Shown here piece by piece: positions 43,285 through 55,111 of a stretch of 64,000 nucleotides of DNA. The DNA lies in contig CM022371.1 of the NCBI GenBank assembly GCA_011800155.1, forward strand, positions 1,116,001 through 1,180,000. The letters run 5' to 3'. Each line of letters begins with the position of its first letter. Positions within the stretch are counted from its first letter, which is position 1. Below the pieces are notes generated by a model. It made no database searches. It saw only the letters and a program-made list of their open reading frames with translations, and had not been told where the DNA came from. This DNA is from Flammulina velutipes. Lineage: Eukaryota; Basidiomycota; Agaricomycetes; Agaricales; Physalacriaceae. The translations under genes and the position numbers were made by a program.

Positions 43285-44679
43285 ATGGTCAACCAAGATA
43301 TAATTACGCCTCGTTCCGAGTCTCCCGCCAGTGCGTAAGAAACGCTCCGAGTATAATGACCGCTACTTATTTCCATGCTAGGTTCTGTGTCTACTGAGTC
43401 TGAGGAGAGTTCTGCCTTCCCAGTCACGCCGAGAGACGTGTCTTTCTCAGCGAATTTGGACTGGCACGTCTCAACTTCAAAGGGCCAGCTTTCGTCGAAA
43501 GCCCAAGACAAATCCGCTCTACGCCACGACTCACCAGAAGTAGAAGACGTTGCTCGTGCACAGGTCCTGTATACCGTGAACAAGCAGCTGAGAGTCCTTG
43601 ACGGTGATGTGCCAAATCTTGTCTGTCTTTCTTGTTTGACATAGAGACATTGTTAACCTATTGGTAGATTGTCCCCGGCATGTCTCTCGATTTCTTCACG
43701 ATGGCCGTCGCCCCCAACACTGTTTGGGTAGACAAGTCAATTGCCATCGGCCGGCTTCGTGACCTCGGCCTTGCTTCTCGAATACCTATCATTCATCGTC
43801 CTTCCGGATTCGGGAAAACTGCCATTGCAGACATGCTATACTCTTTCTACGCCGAAGATAGCGGTTTAAACACTCCGGCGGCAACAGTTTTCCAACACAC
43901 ACACGTAGATGGGTGGCTTCGCGAGAACACCGGCAGTCCTCTACACAGGTGGATTGGCAATTTACCTGTGTTGCACTTCGACCTCGCCGCATTGAACGTC
44001 TCTTCCCCAGCCGCGTTTCGTAAATCGCTACATCGACGCATAGATTCTCATATGAATCGGTTCAGAAGAAGATTTGAGCGTGTAATCGCCTCTACTCCCT
44101 TGTCCGAAGTCTCAATGGATGGGCACGTCGATATCTCGTTTGCCCTGACTGTACGTTCTTCCACACCCGTTTCGCTCTCTACTCACCCTACTTTAGAAAT
44201 GGTTACATGGTCCAAAGGGACGGATAGAGACGTTCCTTTGCATCGACAACTATGACTATCCCGAAATTGCATGCCAAAGCAACGATCGCCGGGAGATCAT
44301 GTATATTCTATCTACGGATTTCATCAGCTCTCTAGCCAATGGATTGTCGCGGGGCATTCGCGATGGCGTTATTCTGGGTACTCGACGCCTTTCTCCTGAT
44401 AGTCGATCCGCGTATGAGGCGAGTCTGATGTTTATGAACTTTGATCACAACCCTTGGGAGGCGTTGGGTGTCGATGTGACAGATGAGCCCGAGGTGGCAA
44501 CTTTATTTGGTTTAACGGAGGAGGAGATTCGGTTGTTGTGTCGGGCGGTAGGTGCTAGTCACGTTGAAGATCGTATCTTGTCGGACGTGCCGTACGAGAC
44601 GTTTTGTGGGAAAGTCATGTACTGTACTCGAGAGGTTGTGCGTATCCTCGGAAAGGAGACTGGTCGAGTAATCCGGTAA
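43285..44679 (+). CDS. AAA-ATPase-like protein, copy C
   Basis: Four exons join in phase: 43285-43330, about 43382-43621, 43669-44150 and about 44198-44679. The P-loop RPSGFGKT (43797-43820), Walker B-like CIDNYD (near 44240) and TLFGLTEEEIRLLC are intact. A Ser/Glu-rich N-terminus (MVNQDIITPRSESPASS) differs from copies A and B. From 43552 to about 44670 the DNA, introns included, is almost identical to copy A on the opposite strand. The protein (about 410 residues) ends TGRVIR without a nuclease domain. The next gene on the same strand starts 205 bp later and has the complementary features. ATPase activity is likely from the motifs; the biological role is unknown. Confidence 0.75.
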
Positions 44680-44884
44680 ATATGTTGTTATAATGATGTT
44701 TTTCAATCTGGTTTCATCCTCACTTCGTGATGCATGATGGTCAATGGGTTGTTAACTTTTTCGATATGCCTAGATGGTACTGCCACCGCAAGGCAAATAA
44801 ATTAAGCTTTCATATGCGCTGGCGTGGGAGACGTCCTTCCAACAAACAACCATCGGAGTTTCAATTCCAACCTGCGAACGTACC

Positions 44885-47800
44885 ATGAATTGCTACGTCC
44901 TACTATCCGGCCATTTGGATCCGAATTCAGATAACGGTTCTTTCTTGGTTCTGTCACTTTGCCTCAATGACTCCCTGCGCGAAGACATGACCATTGATAG
45001 ATTCCTAACTATCGTACGCTATCAACACTGCTTAGTGGAATCCGGCATGCCGTGCGAGTGGAAGCCCTCGCCTCGCATCTACACAACGAATTCGTCTTTA
45101 ATTACATCAACCGATCCATTCGACGAATCGAACATCATGATACAAAGTGACGATGACCTATGGCTAGAGATCCTGAGCTACAAGGCCAACTTTGTCATCC
45201 TACCATTCGCCGCCGATACCTCATCCTTGTCCCATCCTCTTTCCACGTCTCTACCGCCAAACCCGAGCGGTAAACGCACTCGTAGTGAATCCCCATCGTC
45301 TCTAAGCAATCTTGTTCCACACGTTTGTGGTACACAAAAACTCTTCACACGGACAGGGACTAACTCTAAAGCACATGTAAGTCGTTACAATGCTGTTCTC
45401 TCATCGTGTACTTACCAGTAGAAATATTGATGCTAGCCGACGTTCGTACACGACCTTAAAGATTTTTTTTCGACGGAGAGGCCAATCCTCCTCGATCGAT
45501 CTTCTGTTATCCAGAAGATCGAAATCATCTTCACGTTCGACGGCAAAATTAAATGGGTGACTTTCCATAGCGTTTGAATAGATAGTTTCATTTTCCAGAC
45601 GCATAGTAACGACTCAGAATGGAAGGTAGCCGCGTCGGGCCGCTCTCGGCGGCAGGGTAAGAGCGTCCCTTGAGCAGTATTCTACCTTTTCAGATTTTAA
45701 GTCTGGAAGGAGGGTAAGCCCCCATCGTTCAGATTCAAAACTAGCAAACTACTTCTTTGCGGAGCCCGTTGCTAGGGTCTTAACATTTTGAACACATTGT
45801 GAAAGGCTTTAACATGTTCTATCAAGCCCTTTGACTCGATTTAAAGCTCAAAAGTCACCGTCATAACTCGACTTGCCCCATCCAGCCGTATGTGGCGCAG
45901 ATTGAGGAAGAACTTCCGGACTTTCCTTTTCCATCGGTGACATCGGCACAAGCGGCACCGGTATGTACTGTTTCTACAACATATCTACGAAAATAGCTTA
46001 TGGTTTCTCACTTGAACTTGATACTAGGCGGAGTTTGAATCGAATAACGTTTGAAGAGGGATCTGAAATTCCAGACGTTATGGAAAGTCACCCAATGTCG
46101 GCGTTCCTTCTAAATCATGGTTAAGATAACCCGTATCATTGACGCGTGGTTCTTGGCACATGACGTACACGTCATTATGTGGCGTGGTCGGAACTGGCCG
46201 GGAACCCGTGGTCGCATTGAAAAATGCGAGCGGTTGGCTATGTGTGTCTAACATAGCCCCGTGTACCCTCCATCCATCCATCTTCAGTGATCATCCCCTC
46301 TCGAAGATAGTGTTGTTGCACCATTACGACAAGCAGCCAATCACCCTTATCGCGAACACCATCGCGCACATTTATGACATCCATACTCAGTCTAAGGAAG
46401 TGGCAAGCATTGTTGATGCCCTACAGGCTGGGCCAGACGCACCAAAATTCAGAATTTTCACCCTCGATTTTTCTACATCATCCCCCCAAAACCTCGCAGA
46501 ATTCCTTCACAGCCTTCGCAAAGTCCTTGTCAAGTCACTGGACAATTTCTGCGATACATATTCTTACCAACGTCTTTCATTTACGGAGGCTGACACTCTG
46601 GAGGATATTTTGGTATGTGCTCCCCGTGAGAGGAAAATGTACCTTACGCCGAGTATTTTAGAAACATACCCTGCGACAACTCTCTACAGGCGAACCCCCG
46701 GTCATCGCCATGATCAAGGAATACGATTACTGGACAAATTCACTCTTCTCGAAATTCGCTCAGAACATTCAAGAAGCTGATACATGTAGCGAAACCAGCA
46801 TGTCAACGTGGATGGCTAGCCATCTTTTACTTCCCCTACAAGATTGTCCCGCAATACAGCGCATCTTTTGCTTCGGTCGCCTCCCCGCTCTCCTCCAGGA
46901 GGTTCGAACCCGCATTGGTGGCTTCTGGGACCTCTCTCATTCCCCTGCCCTCGATTCTACCTTCTATGTCAGCGAATTGGAATGTAAAACGATCCTACGG
47001 ATTCTGTACCGTCAAGAACCTACCATCCCCATCTACCTCGATCAAAGGGTCGCAGAGCTCAAGGAGTTCATGGGCTCTTACGCATCATGTCCCATAGTGT
47101 CTCCTTCAGCGCGCCGTGGACACCTCCGTATGTCGTGGCTAGGGCGCATATTCTCGAAAGTGGCGGCTGACAATACTTCTCCCAACTTCTCCCTCAGAAT
47201 GTGGCTTGAAGACAATATGTCATCTTTCCCACTCGTCAAAGACAACACATATCCCATGTTAATATCCCAAGCATACTTTTCGGTCTCCCTGGAAGCTCAG
47301 AACGCTTTCAGAGAATGTATTGAGCTCAATCGACCTTTAGAATATGCGATCGATGAGTTCACTACACTGTCTTACAGCATGCTCCCAGTGAGGCACTCTG
47401 GGCCGATACTCCCCACCGAATCAGCGATATCACCTCTCCATGTTCCTATACTGGGTGGTGACGATAACGCCCTTGTCGCTCTATTAGTCGGCGTTGGTTT
47501 ACTTTCTGCAAACTGTGAACCTCGACAAGCTGTCACCAGATCTCTCTGGAGCCCCCCAAACAAGCGGTCAAAAGCTTTTGTGAGTGAAAATGATTCGCAT
47601 TGCTCATTTGTTAATTAATATTCAACTCAGCTACGAAACATCCTCAAATTCCGAATCACACCATATCAGCATATGCATATGCCGGGAGACATAGATGCGC
47701 TCTTCAACGCCGTATTAGCGCGGTTGGAGATTCGCGCCACGAGGGAAAATCTAGATCTCGGCGAAAAGCCCTTCCAGGAGATCGTTCTCACTATGTGGAC

Positions 47801-48428
47801 AGACTCTGGCTCGAACCACTGCGATATTCCCATCAACAGTGAACTACAGTTATCCGCCGACAAGACATTTCGATTTCTCGACGTGTTTGACAAGAAGCGT
47901 GTTTTAGAGTTGAAGGCTGCCTCTCCGATCGATATAGCTAGAGGCACATACGGAATACGGGACGCGTCAGTAAAACAGATCGACCCGATGTTGATGCGCA
48001 TGGCTGGGGCGATCATGGAAGGAGAAAAGCTTCCTGCTGCCTATTGGGATAGTTGGACGGAGACGCCACTGAATGGTACCGACGAGAAGGGTGTTCCGAA
48101 AAAATTCATCCACTTCTCGGAGAATGTCCCTCGCTGGTTGGACATGATCACGGGATATTGGGATCGGACGAAGAAAACTTGGGTATACGAAAGATTGGAT
48201 ACGCGTTTCGGGAAGGGTGTGGCGCAAGCTAGAGAATATCAGGACTTGCTAGTAAAGGGCAGTGTTTCCCCGAAGGCACTCTCCTGCGGGAAGATTTTTA
48301 TCAAGACCCTGAAGAAAGAGGGGCTTATCAAGGCTGAAGCTTGGATGCTCGTCGCTGGGAAGCATATAATCCGTCATAAACTTCCTGACCGAGCTACCAA
48401 GATTAGTTACCAAACTGCTCCTCTCTAG
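44885..48428 (+). CDS. AAA-like protein with degenerate P-loop and C-terminal PD-(D/E)XK nuclease-like domain
   Basis: Exons are clear in parts: 44885-45384, about 45436-45561, about 45888-45960, about 46100-46610, about 46690-47580 and about 47630-48428. Some joins near 45.6-46.3 kb are unresolved. The N-terminal domain (MNCYVLLSGHLDPNSDNGSF onward) is of unknown family. The middle aligns by pattern with copies A-C. LLHHYDKQPIT stands where they have IIHRPSGFGKT, so the P-loop is lost. FTLDFSTSSPQNLAEFLHSL matches the next strand and helix, and MIKEYDYW stands for CIDNYDY. The tail has ALVALLVGVGLL and LDVFDKKRVLELKAASP, fitting the D...ExK signature of PD-(D/E)XK nucleases. The order (header, NTPase-like, nuclease) resembles Crinkler-type (CR) eukaryotic effectors, but that link is inference. 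Confidence 0.6.
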
Positions 48429-48501
48429 ATTGAGGAGTGTACTTGTAATATCGTTGTACTACTGATAGTGTTTGCGTGAGCGAAATGCACCTACTACGTG
48501 A

Positions 48502-48616
48502 CTCTGATCTCCGTATGACGAAGGGGACGTATAGTGATATGTAACCATTGAGTGTCTTCCAACACGAGTAGAGCGAGATAGTACAACCTACATCTTCCCA
48601 AGGATGAAAGGGAGAG
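48502..48616 (-). pseudogene. fragment of the calpain gene
   Basis: The minus strand matches the calpain exon around 39355-39475: LDSRWKMSTQWLHVTARPLP in the gene corresponds to a diverged STQWLHITIRPL-like piece here. Shared DNA words are gtaaccattgag and atctccgtatgac. The catalytic core and other domains are missing. It lies just downstream of the nuclease-like gene. Confidence 0.7.
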
Positions 48617-49009
48617 ATTGGAATCGGTAGAGCAACTCGCAGGATGGGTCTTCACGCAGCCTCCTAGATTCTTCAAACACGGTAAACACCAGAGGGACCG
48701 TGACCTTCAATGCGAGCGCTATATACCCTTCGGATGTAATCTTTGATAAGGAATTCATCAAAGGAGAACGAGTGAGTTAGCATGTGAGCATGTGAGATAA
48801 TAGGACGCGATGCCCAGCTTTTGACTGTAGGAGAAAGCGGTCTCTCAGCCTCCATGGGACGACACTGAGCCCGATTTTAGTATCGGCCTCCAAGATTTAC
48901 CAACAGTTTACCAGGACTTGGTATTTCATTAAAACTAAATCCCGTGAATATGCCATATCGTTCATTTCAAAAACACACCATATACCAATCCGTACCCTCA
49001 AAAAGTCGA
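48617..49009. other. intergenic gap
   Basis: No gene is supported. It follows the calpain fragment and precedes the spartin-like stop. Confidence 0.45.
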
Positions 49010-50646
49010 CTACTTCGAACTCCCAACCCTTCCTTTCACAAACTCCTTCGTAGCAACCTTCAAGATAGCTTTCCTCCCCATTCCCCTCACATCCACATAC
49101 ACCAGCGCTACGTTTCTTGCCGTTCCAACCATCATCTCCGAGCTCTGACCCGCTTCAGTGCCATATTTGTGACCCATGATAGCCCCGACATTCTTGGTAC
49201 CTGCGTCAAGAAGACGCTTCGTCGACACGTCCAAAGTAGAAAAAATGAGGTCCGCAGAGAGAAGCACGCGCTTTGTCGTAGAGATCTTGCGAGGTGGGAG
49301 AGGAGGAGGAGGTGCCAATTCTTGCGGGGACGCGACCGGCGTGGTGCTTCGTGACGAGTAGGGAGACGCGTTAGGCGATATTCGTGGGGGGAGGGGAGGT
49401 TTTGGATGGGGAGAAAGGTAACCTGAGCCAGATGCTTGATATGGGGGAGGCGCGCCGGGAGGGAGTGTCTTTGAGTACGATGGCGTAGGAGACGGTGATC
49501 GCGATATTGGTTTGTCAGAAGGGAACGCGAGGTTGTGGCGCTGAGGCTGGTATGGCTGGTACGAAGTGCTTCTCTGGGGAGGAGGCTGAGGGAGTGCTGG
49601 TGTGGTCGCAGCTTTGCCTTTAGACTTCTTGTCAGAGCCCATCGCCTTCTTTACTATGCCATGGAGGATCTCCAACGTCTTTCCACTGACCACGACTGCC
49701 TTCCCGGTGTACACATGAGCCGTTGCGACATTTTGGCGGGTCTTCTCGGATGTCAGAAAGGCAAGCGCGCGGGGAGGTGGCGTCGGAGACGCGTTGGGCG
49801 TTCGGGCGTTAGATGAATGATGAGGGGAGGGTGCGGATCGCTTGATGTATAGGTTGGAGGCACCAGTTAACACTGTGATGAAAAGACTAGTACCAGCGGT
49901 AATAGCGTGACTATAGTGGCGTCGTGAGTATTTAAAAAGAAGAATGCTATGAACATTTGCTCTTACCTGACAACAGTTGCAGACTGTGTCATCCAATCCT
50001 GCTGGTCAGGAGGGATAACACGGGCGAAGAATTCGAGTGGTTGTTCCTCGTTGTTATCCAACGTCTGGCCTTCCGGGACCTCGATAACGACGGGATCCTT
50101 CTCGTGTCCGCGAGCCTGAAGCGTCGAATCTTCGTGGACATTGATTTTCTTATCGAATTCCCCCACGACTTCCCCATTGTCCTCGTTTACAAGGACAAGG
50201 CGACCTCTGTATTCACTAAGCGGCCGAGATTTTTCGTCCACCTGGGAGATATAAGCCGGCGTTAACTGTTCAGATACGTCGTGGCTAAACTGGGTGTACT
50301 GCGCGAGTATACCGTCGAAAGTTTCGATGTCCTGAAGAAAGCTAGGATGCCATGTCGTTGGAATATCCAAAGTAATGGATGAGGGGTCGATCTCTGTTGG
50401 CCGTAGAGTATACGTCCGGGTATCTCGAGACGAGGTATCCAAGCTAATCACTCGTGCGTGTTCCACGGGAAGCTCCAGGTCGTTCAGCTTGAACACCAAG
50501 AAAACGTCTCTTTCACCGTTTGGGACGGGGAAAGTGACACATTCGAGCCCAAGAACGCCTGTCTGGATATAGTGGTTAGACCTGAGCGTAACGTTCTCGA
50601 GAGTGAGCAGTAAAAACGCTTCTGGGAGGTTGCTGGTGGTGGCCAT
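49010..50646 (-). CDS. Spartin/senescence-domain protein
   Basis: Two main exons: about 49963-50646 and 49010 to about 49915. The first half is a beta-rich domain (FLLLTLENVTLRSNHYIQTG, VFLVFKLNDLELP). The second holds the senescence domain of spartin-type proteins: AITAGTSLFITVLTGASNLY, then FLTSEKTRQNVATAHVYTGKAVVVSGKT in pieces, and after a Pro/Ser-rich linker RVLLSADLIFSTLDVS and GAIMGHKYGTEAGQ. The linker is disordered, with PPLPPR-type motifs. Spartin-family proteins act on lipid droplets and endosomes; that role is inferred from the family. Start ATG is at 50646. Confidence 0.8.
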
Positions 50647-50842
50647 TGACAGAGGATGAATACAAGGATCATCTTGAATGGAGTGCCTTCGACGTCAGTT
50701 GCCAAGCCAGTCACTGAAGCACGTGTTTAATACGGATCAGAATGATCTACGTGGCGCAAGTAAATAGTTTAGGGCTTGGTTCAAAGTAGGCTAATTGACG
50801 AGGTACGCACTTTCATATGATCTCGTGTTTTCTATACTAATC

Positions 50843-51273
50843 ATGTACTTAACCGCTAAGCTCTTAGGCAAGGTGCGTGGCCCATTGCCTCTCAAAAGGG
50901 TTGAATTGGTATGTATATACTACATTCTCGTAGCATCCCAATCTCACCTCTAATCCAGCCAGGTACTCATGAGACGTCAAATGAAACCCCTATCTTTGTG
51001 GCCGACATTGTTCCCTCCTACTTTCGGACGATTCAAGCCACATACCATTTTGCCGCCGTTTTCTCTCTCGCAATTATATACGAAGCATCAAAATCCTTTT
51101 CACGTCGATCCGCAATGTCTTTCATCCTCTTTCCGCTCTCATTCAAGCTAGCTATTAGCACTAGAACATTATCTCTTCTCCCGTCTCGGTATTTTTGGTT
51201 GTTTATCACTTCCCACCCTCTCTATAAGCAGGTAACAATACACCTTAGTCGCCTAGATACTATGGGTCTATGA
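50843..51273 (+). CDS. possible small gene, unknown
   Basis: An ATG at 50843 opens MYLTAKLLGKVRGPLPLKRV and reaches a good GTATGT donor at about 50909. A pyrimidine-rich TAATCCAG acceptor at about 50959 restores phase into PGTHETSNETPIFVADIVPS, which stays open to a stop at 51271-51273. The second part is hydrophobic. No family is recognised. It is tail-to-tail with PIG-T, whose stop is 8 bp away. It could be chance; the two matched splice sites are the only support. Confidence 0.3.
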
Positions 51274-51280
51274 GCCAAAC

Positions 51281-53175
51281 CTAATCACTCTTCTCCTTCT
51301 CGCCATCCATCTTCACAACTACGAACTTCCTCGTCAATAGATTGAACACCGTCCCAAACAAGAATGCAATCAACGAGCAACTGAAGATAATCACGTTATA
51401 AGGCATGCTGAAATCGGGCGTTGCAAGATCGACGAGTAGAGGTGGAGTGTATATGCGCGGGCTCGGGGAGTCAGTAACGTTCAAGGGGATAAGAACAGCT
51501 GGCGGTAAGTCCCAGCCACGCTGTGCATCAGGCGGATGCTCGGTGTAGCGTAGAAAAGCTTTCGTGACGTCGATAGTAAGCTGAACAGTGCTCTCTCGTG
51601 GCAAGGTCAATATTGCCTGGAATGTCGCCGGTGACGCATGGGGGATGGGCGGTACGTAGGTCATATTTGATAAGACATTTTCTTGGGATGGGTGAGCAGA
51701 AGTTTTTAGAAAAGCAAGTAAAGCAGTATACCATCCGTCGTTCCGTTGACTTTTACCTGCATGGTGTGTAGATAGAATTGTACAATCCAAGGCATCGTCT
51801 CAAGATATAGGACCTGGAGCGGCGAATCGAGATGATTTTCCAGGACAAGGGAGAGTTGTCCTCGGTCTTGGCTGTGTCCTCTGAGCGTTCGGCGAAAGGA
51901 TATTGGCATAGAAGGTTTCTCCTGAGGGTCCAATACTACACAAATGAATAACAGCAAAAATCTTTGGAAAGGACGTACTATACTCAAAGTTGTTCGTCCA
52001 TTTTAATTTCACGTCGAGTGGTTCTGAAACTGTGTAATGAATGAATATTTAGAGTGAACAATAGATAGGAGAAGACACTTACAATTCTTCAGATCGTAGT
52101 AAGCCACAGTGCCGTCAATCATTGGCGGTTCAGGCTTAATCGTATATTTTCCTTTTGACGGAAGCCCGACTGACACAATACTGGAAGAGACAACTGGGCA
52201 TGCACTTTCTATGGTACGGTCAAACAACGAACGGAAGGACCAATCTAAGCATACGAGTCAACGATTTAAATACATTAATAGCTAGAAATCAAACCTTGCT
52301 TCCTCGAGGTAGTAATTCTGAGAGGATCGGAGACAGACTGGAAAGACATCCTGACTCGCACGCCCGACTCCGAGTCCCAAAGGACATGCACGCCCATTCC
52401 ATGCCAGTTGGCATCAAACAACCGATGAGGGTTGAGGAGAGATGCAATACCAGAGAGAGACTTGCACGGTAACAGTTTTAGGAACGGCGTCAAGTTCTCT
52501 GTGCAGACGTGTTCTGAGGCGAAGGATGCATGACGAAGCTGATGGTCAACGCCCCAGTCGGGGAGGCTGCCTTCTGGCGCAAAGGGAAGAACTGGCGATG
52601 TGGTGCGCTGCTCATCCAGTGAGCCAATGGATGCACAGAATAAGCCAGCGAGAGCATTTCGGAGGCCTTGCCAACGGTTATCTATCCTATAACTTCTGTG
52701 AGTAATTAAAGGTACGAATAATTATCGAGACGTACGTTGTCGGCGCGCCGTCAGCCATCCACGCCCACAAGGCAGCACCTGTGCCTACGTCTTGTTCCTT
52801 TGGGTAGCCCCAGGTGTCGTAGTTCCATTTCCCAGCGTTCAGAGTGAGATGCAGCTCGGTAACAGCGTACTGTCGAAGTATCTGGCCTAACGAGAGCGGG
52901 AATAGAGTATAGTGTTGGGCTAATAACATGGTTGGCAAAGCATGAATAAGTACTGGACAAGGCTTACATTCATCTTCGTCGCTGAAGAGTGTTCGAGGAT
53001 CCCTTGGTGTCGCGTTCTTGAGGACAGTTGTGAAGGTGAATGTGGTGGCTACTCGTCCGTCTGGGAGAGTGAGGAACGAGACGTTTTCGGAGAACTCTTC
53101 GTTATTGACAGCCCTAACAGAGTAAAGGTTGGAAAAGAAGAAAAGGAGCAAAGCTGTCCAAATTCTGCATGTCAT
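51281..53175 (-). CDS. GPI transamidase component PIG-T (Gpi16)
   Basis: PIG-T is an ER membrane subunit of the complex that attaches GPI anchors to proteins. The N-terminus is a signal peptide (TCRIWTALLLFFFSNLYSVRA). Luminal blocks follow in order: VATTFTFTTVLKN, then FPLSLGQILRQYAVTELHLT, then KWNYDTWGYP and GAALWAWM. Later come LTPFLKLLPC, VSVGLPSKGKYTI, QVLYLETMPWIVQFYLHT and YTPPLLVDLATPDFSMPYNV. The C-terminus has one membrane helix (NVIIFSCSLIAFLFGTVFNL) and a short basic cytosolic tail (KMDGEKEKSD). About eight introns. The ATG at 53175 gives the best signal peptide. It is divergent from the METTL14-like gene, 93 bp apart. Confidence 0.9.
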
Positions 53176-53268
53176 GGCATGAGGGCAAGCGTAAACACTG
53201 GTCTCCCAATAACCATCAACATGGATTCTCATTGAAGAACTCGCTATCTGTTCATATACCACTCGACG

Positions 53269-55033
53269 ATGAGTACTGTAACGGCAACGCTGGCATCTGC
53301 CAACGATTTATTGGCATTTCACTCTGCTCTAATCGACGGCCTGCGCAAATCACAACGCGAACACCGTCGTCAAATCGAACAGCTACCGTCCTCAATAACT
53401 CAAGCTCTGCTGGAACTTCCGCTCATTCCCCCCTTATCCCCTTCGCCACCGCCTTCTCCTACTACGTCCCAAGCTATCCCCCAGTCCAGGCCACAAAGAC
53501 GCGATCTACCTCCAGCGAAACTCGCGAGAGTTGCTCGTTACAGAAACTACGTCCCCGAGGAAGAAACCATCCGCAACGACTATTCACAGCGTTATGTCGA
53601 TGGCGGAGACTGGCCGCAAGACTGGGTCATAGGCGCAGAACCCGAACATCGGTTCGAAGAGTAGGTTGCTTATTGTAACGCAAACACAAAACAGCCATTT
53701 GACCTTGGTCAGATACCCGAAGCAACACCGTCTACTATCCCTCAAGAAACAGTCTGTACAGGAACATTCCCTGCCTCCGTTCTACCTCTCGTTCTCCTCC
53801 CTGTCCAACCTCCAGCCCTCCAAGTTCGATGTCATTCTCATCGACCCTCCATTCTCATCTTCTTTCACTTGGGCTCATCTCCAGGATCTGCCTGTACCGT
53901 CCCTTGCTGCTGACCCGAGCTTTGTCTTCCTGTGGGTTGGTAGTGGGGCAGGCGACGGCTTGGAACGCGGTCGGGAGGTCCTTGCGCGATGGGGCTACAG
54001 ACGATGCGAAGACGTAGTCTGGGTACGAACGAATAAAACGTCGAACAAGGGTCCTGGAACTGACCCACCAACCACTTCGCTGCTCACGCGCACGAAGCAG
54101 CACTGTCTTATTGGGATAAGAGGGACTGTACGTCGATCGACCGACAGTTGGTTTGTCCACTGCAATGTTGGTTTGTGCTCCGTTAGTTTCCACTGTCGTG
54201 GCCAGTACTCATTTATTTTGCTAGATACCGACGTGATAATTTGGGAAGGGGATCCTTTGGACCCGACGAGAAAGCCTCCCGAGATGTATACCCTCATTGA
54301 AAACTTTTGCTTGGGAACACGTAGGTTAGAGATATTCGGCAAGCTGAATTCTTCACTGCGACGCGGATGGGTCACTGCGGTAGGAGGCGATTCCGTTCCA
54401 GATGGTCCTATCCACGTCGACAGTCCAGAAGGTGGTCTGGCGACGGTGTTCAACCGTGAACGCTGGGACGCGGACATCAAAACCCTGGCGAACGGTAGTG
54501 TCAAACCCGTCGTGCCCATGTCCTCCGACATCGACAATCTCCGACCAAAGTCGCCCGTACGCGGCCAGAGCGGGAACGGAGGCGGCGGGGGGAGCTCGGG
54601 TGGCGTCGCGTTGTCCACACCCGTTGGCAACATGGGGGCGAGGTTCGGCAATGCGGGAATGCGCAACTTTGGGGGGATGGAGTTTAACCCTCAAGGGATT
54701 GTGAACCCAGCGATGGGGATGGGGATGGGGATGGAGGGTATGATGGGCGGTGCGTGGCCTGGCATGATGGGAATGGGCGGGATGGATCCTCAGACGATGA
54801 TGAACATGGGAGCCATGAATGGGATGAATCCTCAGATGATGGATCCCCAGGCTCAGATGGCCATGAACAACGGAATGATGATGGGTGGACAAGCAGGTTT
54901 TGTGCCAATGATGAACGGGATGGGCCAGATGGGCCAAGGCATGGGTTGGGGGGATGGACAGTTCCCTAACAACATGATGCCCGGCATGGGAGGCCAAGGG
55001 GGGATGGGAATGGGTCAATGGACCGGATACTAA
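53269..55033 (+). CDS. METTL14-like MT-A70 family protein
   Basis: This belongs to the RNA N6-adenosine methyltransferase group. Exon 1 (53269 to about 53661) holds a helical N-terminus and NYVPEEETIRNDYSQRYV. A GTAGGT donor and GGTCAG acceptor join EE to YPKQHRLLSLKKQ. The core reads FDVILIDPPF, then SFVFLWVGSGAGDGLERG, WGYRRCEDVVWVRTNK, TKQHCLIGIRGTVRRSTD. A GTTTGT/CTAG intron (about 54167-54223) restores NVDTDVIIWEGDP, and IENFCLGTRRLEIFGK follows. The DPPF tetrad is notable because METTL14 normally has EPPL. The C-terminal 150 residues are Met/Gly/Gln-rich low complexity (54700-55030). In METTL14 the role is RNA binding and scaffolding for METTL3. Confidence 0.85.
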
Positions 55034-55111
55034 CTTTTTGAATGTATTGATACTTTTTGTATAATCACTTTGAGCACGGACGACGGAAAAATATGTTATT
55101 ACATTGTTGGT

